A stretch of DNA of 64,000 bases from Tenebrio molitor. Lineage: Eukaryota > Arthropoda > Insecta > Coleoptera > Tenebrionidae. Shown piece by piece: positions 46,728-58,049 of this stretch. The stretch is from the NCBI RefSeq assembly GCF_963966145.1, contig NC_091046.1:43090001-43154000 (forward strand), read 5' to 3'. The notes beneath the pieces were generated by a model. It had not been told where the DNA came from. It searched no databases and saw only the letters and a program-made list of their open reading frames with translations. The position numbers and the translations under genes were made by a program. Positions within the stretch are counted from its first letter, which is position 1, and every line of letters starts with the position of its first letter.

Positions 46728-47028
46728 AAATTTGCACATTCATCGTCAAAAGATCTATGTAAAATGATGAAACCCAAAATAAAAGCTAAATAATAATTAA
46801 ATGTTATTGTGTCATTTTTTCCACCCGTCTGCAATTGGTAACAGTCAAGGGCGTAGCAATGATTTTTTGCTGGGATGCAATATTTACTCCCACTATCCAA
46901 GTTACAAATCGGAAACAGATATAATTATTGCTGATATATTAAAAAATATGGGGAATGCTTAATTAAAGAAAACGAAAAGTGTTGAATTAAAGAAAACGGA
47001 GTGTGGATTTATTAAAAACATAATATAC

Positions 47029-50000
47029 TTTTTCTATTTTGCAACTTTAACACAGTCAGTATAACACTCAAACGGGTTTCGAAAAGGAGTTCTTTTCGAT
47101 ACTGGTTTCAGGAACATTTACTGTATTATTAAGATTTATTAAAATTTAACATAAAATAACATTTTTAATTTACAATGCGAAAATTTCCGATAATAATGCG
47201 GAATCTGGAAAAGTCCCCCGAATGCTTGCAGCGTTTCCACGTTGAATGGCAAGGGAAATCCTCTCAAAAAGGAATTTCTTAGATTTTGAATCCTCTGATT
47301 CCGCGATAAGTCGGTCTCCGATGACATTAATAAAATCTATTGTTTCTTTGCACCAAAGGCCTAAGGTTTCAAAGGCTAAACCTTTAAATATGTAGTTTGA
47401 CGAAATAATTGAACGATATTTGTTATGTTTGCGTTTGCAAGCCATTTCAGCGGCAAAACCTGAGACTTCAGATGTTTTCAATACGTAACTGTCTGCAAGT
47501 GTATCTACGACAGTAACGTCCCAAACCAAAGGTTGACCTTTATTCCACGGTACTAAAGTCATCCCATCAGGGCGTTTTCCGTCATCACGAGATAGTCCGT
47601 TTGGTTCTAAAGTTGAATTAACATGAATAGAAGTCAAAGACCGGTTGATAATAGAATTAATTTCAGTGTGTCTTGAAAATCTACCACTGCTTTTGGAACA
47701 ACTTAGACTGTGAATACCAATTTCATCAACTTTCGCATTGCATTTGCAAATATGAGGTGTACAAAGATTACAACCCAATCTTAAACCAATACAAACTTGG
47801 AAGGAAGTGTTATCTAAAAGAGTACCAATATTAGGAGAAGGTATTGCATGTAACCAAGATCCTGATTCTCTGCATTGCAAAGCCTTAAAACGAGCCAAGT
47901 CCCTAGATGAATTAAAGATTAAGTCATTGTCAATTATTCTTTTGATATTGATATTATCCCAATTCTTCTGAAATTGTGGAATTGTTGGTCTTTCGTTCTC
48001 ATTTTCTACATCCCAGACTGCTAAAGCTTCATCATAATGGTGAATAATAAGCTCATTATCCTTTGAATTTAGTAATTGAGAAACAAGCTTTTTAACACCA
48101 TGAACTGGAGATAGGAAAGCAGGGAGGCAAATATCGGAAATGCGGCGAATTCCCAGTCCACCAAATCTAATCGGTAAAGTGGGCTGACACCATTGTAAAT
48201 CAGTTAAACGTAAATTAAGTATTTTTTCTAAAGAAGACTTTAAAGAAGAATCAATGGAATTAACGTAATTAGAAAATTTCCAAAAAGGAGTTGTTCTTAA
48301 TAAAAAATTAAATTTTGGTATGAAAAGACAGTTCTTGATTAAGGTATAAGCCACGTGTCTGCTAAGAAATTCAGCTTTATTTAAAAGATTTTCAACTGTA
48401 ATAATAGTTTTTTCGACAGTGTTTTTGAAGCCTTGGTCAAAGATTGGAGAGCCTAAAAGAGATAAACTTCCTCGGTCACAAATTTTAATACCTGGTGCTA
48501 AATTTTGAAATTCCTTTATGACTTTTAAATCTGTGTCTCCAGAACAGCTAAAGATCTCGCATTTGTTAAAGTTTAATTCAAGACCAATTTTTCTGGATAA
48601 ATTGATAACTTTCTTAAAGTCGGACAAAACTACTTCTGGGTAATCAGCTACGGTTCCATCATCTAAATACCAAATATTCAGTTCAGAATTCAAAGATAAA
48701 ATAATTGGTTGAATGGCAAGACTAAAAATCATACGCAAGGATCTCCTTGTTGAGCTCCAACAGAAGAAGAAATTAAATGATCACCAAAAAATAAAGTTGA
48801 AGGATTCCTATAGCATTGATAAAGATAAGGGTAAAGAAGTGGGGTATGACATTGGACTTCTTTCAGAATACAATCTCGTTCGACTGAGTTAAATGCGTTT
48901 TTGAAATCTAATTTAAGAACAACTTTGCTACGGTTTAGGTCGTTATTCACAAAGGTACGTGTAGTATGAATTGCTGCTTCGCATCCTAGTTTAGTTGCCA
49001 CTCCAAGTTGGTGTGGAGATAAATACGAATTTACAATATTACGACTTTGAAAACAAGCAAGCTTTGAAGTCAATCTTCGTAAACAGTTTCCTATAGCGAT
49101 CGGTCTAATTCCTCCATCTTTCTTATGAAGGGCGCATAAAGACGCACCATATAATAAATGACAAATTTCTGAAGGAAGTTGGCCAGACAATAAAAAATTG
49201 CATAGTTTTGTTAAAGCTCTTAGTGCCCGCTGACCTGCTTCGCCCGCTGATAAAGATATAATATCTTTCAAGTATTGTGATCTCATGCCATCTAAACCTG
49301 GTGAAGAACCGGCAGGAAAGGAATTGATAGCTTCTCGAACGTTTTGCTCATTAACTATTAAAGAAAAGTCTCCCGTTTTGAAAGCGTCTGGAAAAAAAAG
49401 TTCGCGAGATGGTGAAGGATGCTTTTTTTTTAATTCTTCAGCAACATCTTCATTGAATGAAGCTAATGAGTCATCCGAGGACAATAATTTAACAGCTCCT
49501 TTGATATCAAAATCGGCTACTTTTGCTTCCACTTTCTTAGCTAGTGATAAATGTGTTCGTCTCTTAGAAGATGTTCGTATTTGAGGTACTTCAAAATTAG
49601 AAAGATTTTCTTTTATATGCTTATTCAATGATTTATCAGATTTCTCGGCTACATTGAAAGCTCTATAAGAGAATAGCAAAAGATCCTCAAATGAAGAGAT
49701 TGATTTGGTTGAAAGACAATTATTAATAATTGAACTTAATTTATCAGCAGCTAAATGTCTACAAGCTTTAGGCAATCTTCTAATAGTTGGTAGCTGCTGT
49801 TTTAAATTAATAAGCAATTTTGTGATAGAAACCGTTGAAGAGAAATTAGAAGAAGTTGGTAGGTTACTATTTGTATGATACTTATCTACGTGAATTTTCA
49901 ATCTGGTATTATCCTTAAAAGATTTTCCAGGACACAAATTACAATTTAATCTTTGTTGTCCACTAGAATGATTATCTTGAGATCCGAATTGCTTCTCATA

Positions 50001-50701
50001 ATCCGTGCAATTAAATGAAGTGTTATTAATTTCTTCAGTTTTCCTTCTTGTTTTATTAATTTCTGAAGAAAATGATTTTGACGAAAACGATTGGCTCATT
50101 AGTCCATGAATCCTTGATCTATGAATTTTAAGGCCCTTTTCCTTTTTGAAATCTCTGTTGCAGTCTTCACATCGAAAAACTAATTTTTCTCCAGAAATTT
50201 TATGACACTTTTTGACGTTTCCGAATTTATCTTCAAGATTAGCGTTCGAAGGGCCTGCATCAGTTAAATCTTGATCACTTATTTTCCAATCTGTTGTTCG
50301 TAGACGAAATCTTGTGTCTTGAGGATATTTAAACTCAAGATAACTATTACTTTCTTCAAGAGAATTTACTTAAATTTTTAATGTTGGCAGTGATTCACAG
50401 TGAGTAGTTGCTGAGTAGGTGATCACTACACTTCACGACACTTTAAATTCAAAACTTGCAATTGTTCGTCTAGTTACCACTATTACCAACCCTTCTTTTC
50501 TGCCAAATTAATTTTCCTAGCATTATGTTTCAAACTTTTTTTTAATTTAAAATAGGGACAAAATAGAAAAAATATTGTATTACACTCGTTTTATAAGCCA
50601 TTTTGTCGCACTTGTTTGCTTTATCCTCGCTGCACTCGTCGTGCTCTTAAAAACGCGTGCGACAAAATGGTGTCTTATAAAACTCGTATAATAAATTACT
50701 A
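47029..50701 (+). mobile_element. Hairpin-tailed element, copy 5, split by a retrotransposon
   Basis: TTTTTCTATTTTG at 47029-47041 has an exact inverted partner CAAAATAGAAAAA at 50559-50571. It is followed by ATATTGT, a hairpin (CGTTTTATAAGCCATTTTGT plus CGCAC pairing with GTGCGACAAAATGG, then CTTATAAAACTCG) and a terminal AAATTACTA at 50693-50701. The R2-like retrotransposon (47170-50369 and its flanks) lies between the two halves, so it presumably inserted into this element. The small left palindrome TCGAAAAGGAGTTCTTTTCGA is at about 47089. Confidence 0.5.
47170..50369 (-). pseudogene. Near-complete non-LTR retrotransposon with C-terminal RLE (copy 1)
   Basis: The minus-strand frame opens at 50369 (just after a TAA) and its first Met is at 50099. 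It has two C2H2 fingers (FRCEDCNRDFKKEKGLKIH at about 50190-50130; NCNLCPGKSFKDNTRLKIH). RT motifs follow: FPAGSSPGLDGMRSQYL, HKKDGGIRPIAIG, VVLKLDFKNAFNSVERD (motif A) and GAQQGDPC (motif B). There a 4-nt deletion at about 48734, compared with the copy at 50919, shifts the frame. The second frame (48738-47170) carries WYLDDG (motif C), a CCHC-like CNLCTPHICKCNAKVDEIG, and RPDGMTLVPW...LVWDVTVVDT, a PD-(D/E)xK restriction-like endonuclease. This domain order fits R2-superclade elements, which nick a target and prime reverse transcription there. Apart from the frameshift it looks intact. The exact clade is not assigned. Confidence 0.85.
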
Positions 50702-50756
50702 TTTTGAATAACATTTTCTTACAAAAACCCCAATAGAAGGAAGGTACCGTACTTTT

Positions 50757-50835
50757 GTTAATAAGCTATTTAGCAAGAATTTTTAAGTAAAATTTGGCAG
50801 AATATTAGATTAGTATTTTATAAATCAGTTTCACT
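50757..50835 (-). repeat. Dispersed repeat, TAATCTAATAT family
   Basis: Read on the minus strand it contains TTTATAAAATACTAATCTAA, then AAATTTTACTTAAAAATTC. It matches 52936-53013 and 62011-62082. The last copy adjoins a mariner relic, so the repeat may be a transposon end or untranslated region. Confidence 0.55.
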
Positions 50836-50918
50836 TTATTTTATACTACATAATAAAATAATTGCGGAATTAATTTTAAAAATATTAAGTATAACATAAT
50901 TACATAAACATTTTTGTT

Positions 50919-52658
50919 TTATAATACAAAAATTTCCGATAATATTGCGGAATCTGGAAAAGTGCCTCGAATGCTTGCAGCGTTTCCACGTTGAATGGCA
51001 AGGGAAATCCTCTCGAAAAGGAATTTCTTTGATTTTGAATCGCCTGATTCCGCGATAAGTCGGTTTCCGATGACATTAATGAAATCGATGGCTTCTTTGC
51101 ACCAAGGGCCTAAGGTTTCAAATGCTAAACCTTTAAACACGTAGTTTGACGAAATGATTGAACTATATTTGCTATGTTTGCGTTTGCAAGCCATTTCAGC
51201 GGCAAAACCTGAGACTTCAGATGATTTCAATACGTAACTGTCTGCAAGTGTATCTACAACAGTAACGTCCCAAACCAAAGGTTGACCTTTAATCCACGGT
51301 ACTAAAGTCATCCCATCTGGGCGTTTTCCGTCATCCCGAGACAGTCCGTTTGGTTCTAAAGTTGAATTCACATGAATTGAAGTTAAAGACCGATTGATAA
51401 TGGAATTAATTTCAGTGTGTCTTGAAAATCTACCACTGCTTTTGAAACAACTTAGACCGTGGGTGCCAATTTCGTCAACTTTCGCATTGCATTTGCAAAT
51501 ATGAGGTGTACAAAGATTACAACCCAATCTTAAACCAATACAAACTTGGAAGGAAGTGTTATCTAAAAGAGTACCAATATTAGGAGAAGGTATTGCATGT
51601 AACCAAGATCCTGATTCTCTGCATTGCAAAGCTTTAAAACGAGCCAAGTCTCTAGGTGAATTAAAGATTAAGTCATTGGCAATTATTCCTTTGATATTAA
51701 TATTATCCCAATTCTTCTGAAATTGTGGAATTGTTGGTATTTCGTTCTCATTTGCTACACCCCAGGCTGCTAAAGCTTCATCATAATGGTGAATATTAAG
51801 CTCATTATCCTTTGAGTTTAGTAATAAAGAAACAAGCTTTTTAACCCCATTAATTGAAGATAGGAATGCAGGGAGGCAAATATCGGAAATGCGACGAATT
51901 CCCAGACCACCAAATCTAATCGGTAAAGTGGACTGACGCCATTGTAAATCAGTTAAACGTAAATTAAGTATTCTCTCTAAACAAGACTTTAAAGAAGAAT
52001 CAATTGAATTAACATAATTAGAAAATTTCCAAAATGGAGTTGTTCTTAATAAAAAATTAAATTTTGGTATGAAAAGACAGTTTTTGATTAAAGTATAAGC
52101 CACGTGTCTGTTAAGGAGTTCAGTTTTGTTTAAAAGATTTTCAACTGTAATTATAGTTTTTTCGACGGTGTTTTTGAAACCTTGGTCAAAGATTGGAGAG
52201 CCTAAAAGAGATAAACTTTCTCGGTCACAGATTTTAATGCCTGGTGCTAAATTTTGAAATTCCTTTATGACTTTTAAATCTGTGTCTCCAGAACAGCAAA
52301 AGATCTCGCATTTGTTAAAGTTTAATTCAAGGCCAATTTCCTGAGATAAATTTATAACTTTCTTAAAGTCGGATAAAACTACTTCTGGGTAATCAGCTAA
52401 GGTTCCATCATCTAAATACCATATATTCATTTGAGAATCCAAAGATAAAATAATTGGTTGAATGGCAAGACTAAAAATCATGGGACCGCAGGGATCTCCT
52501 TGCTGAGCTCCAACAGAAGAAGAAATTAAATGATTACCGAAAAATAAAGTTGAAGGATTTCTATAGCATTGATAAAGATAAGGGTACAGAAGTGGGGTAT
52601 GACATTGGACTTCTTTCAGAATACAATCCCGCTCGACTGAGTTAAAGGCATTTTAAAA
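50919..52658 (-). pseudogene. 5'-truncated copy of the RLE-type non-LTR retrotransposon (copy 2)
   Basis: Highly similar to 47170-50369. The open frame starts right at the truncation in RT motif A (NAFNSVERD at about 52655). It continues uninterrupted through GAQQGDPCGPMIFSLAIQPI (motif B intact here), WYLDDG, the CCHC-like knuckle and the PDG...WDVTVVD nuclease to a stop at 50919. 5' truncation of this kind is typical of incomplete target-primed reverse transcription. About 580 codons are open, so it either inserted recently or lies in a region of slow decay. It lacks the zinc-finger N-terminus and the first RT motifs and cannot be functional alone. Confidence 0.85.
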
Positions 52659-52935
52659 ATTAATTTTAATTTATTACATTATTTCTTGCCCAGAAGGTTT
52701 TATAATCATTAGATAGTTACAAAATGTTCGACAAAATTTTTATGATCGTCTTGGTTAGTGTCTTGCATCATTTCTTTATTTGAAAAGGTGTCCATTGAGA
52801 ATTGTTACTGTTTGACGTTTGTTGAGTTCACATTACGTCCGCCTACTTGGCAATCTACGTGGTAAAATTAATAAACTCCTTTTTGCTCTAATTCCGTGAT
52901 TATTTTGTTTTGTACGATGTGCCAAACTGAAATTG

Positions 52936-53013
52936 ATTTATAAAATACTAATCTAATAGCCTACCGAATTTCACTTAAAATTCCTACTAAACAGCCCATT
53001 AACAGATTCTAAA
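52936..53013 (+). repeat. Dispersed repeat, TAATCTAATAG family
   Basis: TTTATAAAATACTAATCTAA, then AATTTCACTTAAAATTCCTA and CCATTAACAGA. Near copies are at 50757-50835 (inverted) and 62011-62082. Copies flank the truncated retrotransposon on both sides in opposite orientation. Confidence 0.55.
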
Positions 53014-53063
53014 TTTTTTAGCATGTAAATCCCTATGGCCAGCGTTAAAAAAAAGGCACTGTA

Positions 53064-53357
53064 CTATCGTGTCAAATAGTATATTATGCATTGAGGGAGT
53101 GAAGTGGATGATTTTTACCCGAGGTGCAGTTTGTAGACCGAGGGCGTAGCCCGAGGGTTCTACAAAGCACTGAGGGTAAAAATTACTCACTCCCGAGGTC
53201 CATATACTATTTTTTGCACGACTCACCGATTTTAATAGAAAAAAGCCGAAAATTTGTTAATTATCACTAACTGTCAAGCAAAATTGAAGTGTCATGTTGA
53301 CAGTTAAAAATAATTTTTAACTTTTCGGCTTTTTTCAATTAAAATTTTTGAATCGTG
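53064..53357 (-). mobile_element. Double-palindrome element, possible relative of the hairpin-tailed family
   Basis: Two adjacent palindromes. 53076-53215 is a strong hairpin with CCGAGGGCGTAGCCCGAGGG at its centre and ATAGTATAT at its outer stem. 53216-53357 has arms of about 60 bp (TTTTAATAGAAAAAAGCCGA against TCGGCTTTTTTCAATTAAAA). On the minus strand the order is inverted repeat, inverted repeat, hairpin, as in the other copies, but the AAATAGCTA end is replaced by ATACTATTTGACACG. Confidence 0.45.
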
Positions 53358-53689
53358 CAAATAATTCCTCGAATTAATAATAGAAACGTTCTGCCTTTGT
53401 ATGCGGCTATGCCTAGATCTAACACCCTACTTCGTGCACCTATTCAATCTATGTCAAGTCTGTATAATGCAGTCTGTAAAGATTTTGACATCTATTGCGT
53501 TTCTGGGTGTTATTTTCGAAAATCTCTTACGATCTATTTTGTAAATAAAAGTTAGGATGAATATCATTTAGCATTAATTTAGTTTCATGTAATATTATGG
53601 GTGTTACTAATGTCATTTTTTGTCATTTTTGCTCTGTAATTGGTTCTTCCAGAACTATTGGGCAAATAAACATTATTATTATTATTATA

Positions 53690-53800
53690 GTATCTGCACC
53701 TCGGGAATGCATGATTGTGACCGTCGTTGCTTTGTAGGACCCTCGGGCTTCGCCTTCGGGCTACAAACTGCACCTCGAGTGAAAAAAAAAATTAATTCGA
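53690..53800. repeat. Partial copy of the 53.1-kb hairpin
   Basis: The CTGCACCTCGGGA and GGACCCTCGGGCTTCGCCTT phrases with CTACAAACTGCACCTCGAGT match the 53090-53190 hairpin in inverted orientation. The outer stem is not preserved. Confidence 0.5.
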
Positions 53801-54290
53801 AATAAATATGTGCCATAAAAATTTGAATAGGCTATGGTTTTATGTCCAAGGGGAAAAAAGAGCCACTTTACTCTATACAATCAGGGAGTAAATTTTTTAT
53901 TTTTTGTTTCGTATCCCACCTCCACCCGGCGGCACGGCAATTTTGCCGGAGTACATACACTATTACGGATAATACTATTAAGTAATAGGGCAGTGCTTAT
54001 CAACATAATTACCGGCGTCTCGCCTCCACATTTTGACTTTTTTGTGTTTTATGTTCTGTGTCAATGTTAAGGAATTTCCTCACGATATGACATGAGTATA
54101 ATAATATACCTTTTTGAATTTCAACCACCAATGTGTTCCCTAAGTCCAAAATTTTTAAATTTTTAAAAAGAGATTGCGGTACTATTCCTGTTGCTGAAAT
54201 TATAAATGGTAAAATCGAAATTTTTTCTAAACACCAAAGATTTCTCATAGCAACGGAGAGTTCTAAATATTTATTAATTTTTGTGTTATA

Positions 54291-55271
54291 CAGGCTGTTT
54301 GATAAAAAACGCCTCAACCCATAACTTTTTTATTTATTATCCGATTTCAATGAACAAAAAAACCAAGGATATGGTTTTTCATGCGCTACGAAGCAGCCAT
54401 AAAATATATTTTTTTTGGCGTTATTTTCAGTAGCTAACGATAGTCAACTTTTTTTTTTTTAAATAGACATGTAGTTTTTTAGGCATAGTCTGGTAAAGTA
54501 TTTTTTTCTGAATCTAAGGATGTATTAAAAGTTATCGTTTGGTCCATAGCTGACTGAAAAAAAAAAAACAATTTTTAATTGTGGTTCAGCTTATTATGAA
54601 ATTTTCGAGTGTGCCGTGAAAAACAATTGGAATACAAATAGCAACAAATGTCAAGTGTGAGTTTGAAAAATTTCACGTGCAATCTTGAAAAGTTTTATTA
54701 TTATTTTCTTGGAAAACATGAATAATAATAATAAATATTATTATTTTTTCTATTAAATTTTTGTTTTTGACTAATTACGATTTTTATTACACTCGAACAT
54801 AAAATAATAGTCAAATGACTGCTATTCTGCATGACTGACAATGTTGTTATTTTATACTTAAATAAAAAAAGTTTAAAAAAGCAGATGAAAAGTTCTAAGT
54901 TGACGTTTAGATGACATTTATCGTACTTTGTATTCCGATTGTTTTTCACGGCACTCTTAAAAATTTTATAATAAGCTGAACCACAAAATTTTTTAAATTT
55001 TTTTTTCAGTTAGCTATGAACCAAATGATAACTTTCAATACATCATTAGATTCAGAAAAAATACCTTACAAGACCAAGCCTAAAAAACTACATGTGTCCA
55101 TTTAAAAAAAAAAGTTGACTATCGTTAGCTATTGAAGATAACGCCAAAAAAAATATATTTTTTGGCTGTTTTGTAGCACTTGCAAAACCATATCTTTGAT
55201 TTTTTCGTTCATTGAAATCGGGTAATAAATAAAAAAGTTATGGGTTGAGGCGTTTTTCATCAAACAGCCTG
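54291..55271. mobile_element. Foldback element E1, about 340-bp arms
   Basis: CAGGCTGTTTGATAAAAAAC at the left is mirrored by TTTTTCATCAAACAGCCTG at the right. Inverted similarity continues about 340 bp inward (CGCCTCAACCCATAACTTTT, TGTGGTTCAGCTTATTAT, CGTGAAAAACAATTGGAATA). TA or TATA flanks both ends. It abuts E2. Non-coding. Confidence 0.8.
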
Positions 55272-55275
55272 TATA

Positions 55276-56740
55276 CAGGCTGATTTACGTAGCCCGTTCA
55301 TTAGAAACGTTCTGATTTGCCCAAATCGTATTAATATGAAAATTGGTAGTTAACTATAATCGACTATTCCAAATTCAAATGAAATATTTTCAAACTGGTG
55401 GCACTTTCGGAAATACCGGAAATAGACGCCATCTTTATTTGTCTAAATGGAAAGGCATCATTTTGACTTCACATTTCGATTCTACGTTAAATTCTGAGTT
55501 TAGAACGTCTTTTTGTCAACACTTCTGTCATCGTTTTTGACCTATGTCAACTTTTTTGCAAAAAAGCGAGGTTGCAGGGCTTCATTAACAAATTTATAAC
55601 TCTTGAACCATCGGAAATAAATAATTGATTTTTTTTAGTTGAATTCGTAGACCTGGCCGATCTTTTCCGCCATTAGTGAAATTTTTTTATGTTTCATACG
55701 CCTACTGAAATTTTTCAAAATTGCTAATCAAAAAATGTCAAAAACTTCATTTTTTTAAATGGCAACCACCATTTGAGACACTAGATATAAATGTAAAATT
55801 TAATTCTAAGCCTACTTTTATTAACATTGTGTATGCCTATTCCCAGCCGTTTTGGCGTAATTTCGATTTTTTGAGTAAAATATTCTTTTTTTTTATCAAA
55901 CAATTGTTTTATTTGAATTTTTATTCAAAAATCACAAGCAATAAACAGTAGATAACAACGAAATAATAAAAAATAAGCAAATTAACAAAACAATATTTTC
56001 AATGAAATCATTTACTTACATTAAAATATTTTTTTGTTAATTTGCTTATTTTTTATTGTTTTGTTGTTATCTAATTTTTATTGCAATGCTATTTTTGAAT
56101 ACAAATTCAAAAAAACAATTGCTTATAAAAAAGAATATTTTATTCAAAAAATTGAAATTACACCTAAACGGCTGCAAATAGGCATACATAATGTTAATAA
56201 AAGTGGCCTTAAAATTTAATTTTACATTTATATCTAGTATCAGAAGTGGTAGTTGCCATTTAAAAAATGAAGTTTTCGAAATTTATTGATTATCAAATTT
56301 AAAAAATTGCAGTAGGCCTATAAAACATAAAAAAAATGTCGTTGATAGCGCAAAAAAGCGCTCAAATCTTTGGCAAGTCAGTAAAGTAAAAATAAATTAT
56401 TTATTTCTGATGGTTCAGGAATTATAAATTTTTTAATGAAGCCCTGCAACCTCACTTTTTTGCAAAAAAGATGACATAGGTCAAAAACGTTGACAGATAA
56501 GTATATATTAACAAAAAGACGTATTGAACTCAAAAGTTAACGTAGAATCGTCAAAATGGGGCCTTTCTATTAAAAAAAAAAAGATGGCATCGATTTCCGG
56601 TATTTCCGGAAGTGCCGCCATTTTGAAAATATTTCATTTGAACTTGGAGTAGTCGATTATAGTCAACTACCAATTTTCACATTAATATGATTTTGTGAAA
56701 TCAAAAAGTTTCTAATGAACGGGCCACGTGAATCAGTCTG
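55276..56740. mobile_element. Giant foldback element E2, about 700-bp arms
   Basis: CAGGCTGATTTACGTAGCCC at the left pairs with the inverted GGGCCACGTGAATCAGTCTG at the right. The arms stay alignable almost to the centre near 56010 (GCCGTTTTGGCG against CGGCTGC, TTGCTTATTTTTTATTGTTT against AAATAATAAAAAATAAGCAA). The whole 1.47 kb is nearly one imperfect palindrome flanked by TA. No transposase frame is present. Confidence 0.8.
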
Positions 56741-56868
56741 TATGTCTGTGTTATATTATGGGAATTTGGAACAGCTATATCTAAAAGATATGCTTCCTTT
56801 TGTTGTTTATTTAAAATAATAATGTCTGGTCTGTTATGCTTAATGTGAATGTCAGTTAGAATACTTTT

Positions 56869-57262
56869 CAAATCTCATGACACGCGAGATGCGCGAAGGC
56901 GGAGTCTAGTGAGACAGATCGGTAGCAATCGGGTAAACCGATCGGTCGCAATACTGTCCTAAAAAAGTCCTCCAATCTTGCAAGAAAGTGGGAAAGTTAT
57001 ATATACTTGTGTGACAAAATAATTTACCTGTAATTCTGAAATTTTGGTAAGAGGCAAATCACTTCCAGCAAAAACCTAATCTTTAGTGTTACTTGTAGTA
57101 TATTTGTATTATCCCAGCACCTAGTAGAGATCTTAGCACTCCAAGCGGCTAACCATAAGATAAGTAACAACTTTATCAGTACAGGTAGTATCCGGAGACG
57201 AACAACCCCCGCTCTAACGTTTGGTCTTGTGCGCAGATTCATCCCGCGTGTCACGAGATTTG
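56869..57262. mobile_element. MITE with CAAATCTC(A/G)TGACACGCG ends
   Basis: CAAATCTCATGACACGCGAG at the left is mirrored by CCGCGTGTCACGAGATTTG at the right. It interrupts the retrotransposon relic between the codons for FDRT and LTD. The superfamily is not recognised. Confidence 0.75.
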
Positions 57263-57469
57263 GCACCAGCTCTAAAACTGTGCGATCAAAATATAATTTG
57301 TAATTGTCATTTTCCAAACAACTTTCTGGTTTATAAATGTAATGTGGTTGTGTATCCTTTATAATACAATTACTTATTTACATAATTTATGGTGACAGGA
57401 TAATTAATTATTGCGATTATCATCTGCGATGTTCGGCAGTGTATTACGAATAAACATTTATATAATTTA

Positions 57470-57881
57470 TTAATTTATTTTGCAACAGTTGTTCCTTCTG
57501 ATTTAAATATTTTCTTGTAGTTTTCAAAATATCGATATCGCAACAAAAAAAAAAAACATAATTGTTTATGTTACTATAATATTTCATGGACGTAATAAAT
57601 TAAATATTGCACGACGATCTAAATCACATTGAAAAATACGTTATGGCTCGTTTCACCTTTTTTCCATACTTTTGCCTTTTCTATAGAAAACTAACGAGTC
57701 CTATAATCGCAGGGTGTAATTTGTACACAGTGACCAGAAAAATGTTTGCACTGGTGCTCCAAGTACATTTACATAACATCTCTTCAATTGTTTTGTTGAG
57801 TCACACTGTATATCGGGAAACATTATCAACTATAAAATCAACGGTACGAGCCAACCAAACATCATTCACCAACTAGTCAAG
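57470..57881 (+). promoter_or_regulatory. Promoter region of secreted-peptide gene copy C
   Basis: It contains the family block ATTGCACGACGATCTAAATC (57604), ACAGTGACCAGAAAAATGTT, CTATAAAATC (about 57829) and the leader AACATCATTCACCAACTAGT before ATG. It is collinear with copies A and B. Confidence 0.55.
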
Positions 57882-58030
57882 ATGAAGTTGATGGTATTTC
57901 TATTTCTTCCTGCTTACTTCGCAGCAACATTGGGAGGATGGTTTAGTAAGTTTTTTTTGAAATTTTTGAATATTTAATAATTATATCACTTTCAATAGAC
58001 GGCGAAATAAGAAGATACCCACCAACCTAA
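57882..58030 (+). CDS. Shortened secreted peptide, copy C (possibly a pseudogene)
   Basis: Inferred CDS: join of 57882-57945 and 57999-58030, 31 residues. Exon 1 encodes the signal peptide MKLMVFLFLPAYFAATLGGW and ends TTTA|GTAAG, the same phase as copy B. The intron is only 53 nt, against 989 nt in copy B. Exon 2 gives NGEIRRYPPT and stops at TAA. The sequence beyond (AAAAAGGTGGGATGAAAATT) matches the last codons and stop of copy B, so TAA replaces an ATG codon and most of the mature peptide is missing. AATAAA at about 58098 and the 3' end are kept. It could encode a short peptide or be a decaying paralogue. Confidence 0.4.
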
Positions 58031-58049
58031 AAAGGTGGGATGAAAATTC

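Larger units (their letters stand above)
53912..57365 (-). pseudogene. Shattered second copy of non-LTR family 2
   Basis: Pieces at 53912-54290, 56741-56868 and 57263-57365 line up in order with 42550-43490. They encode CLENDNYKLYFDRT, then HNRPDIIILNKQQKEAYLLD and IAVPNSHN, then KINKYLELSVAMRNLWCLEK to VEARRR. Two foldback elements (54291-56740) and a MITE (56869-57262) interrupt it. The protein order on the minus strand is continuous once these are removed, so the insertions came after the retrotransposon. Confidence 0.75.
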
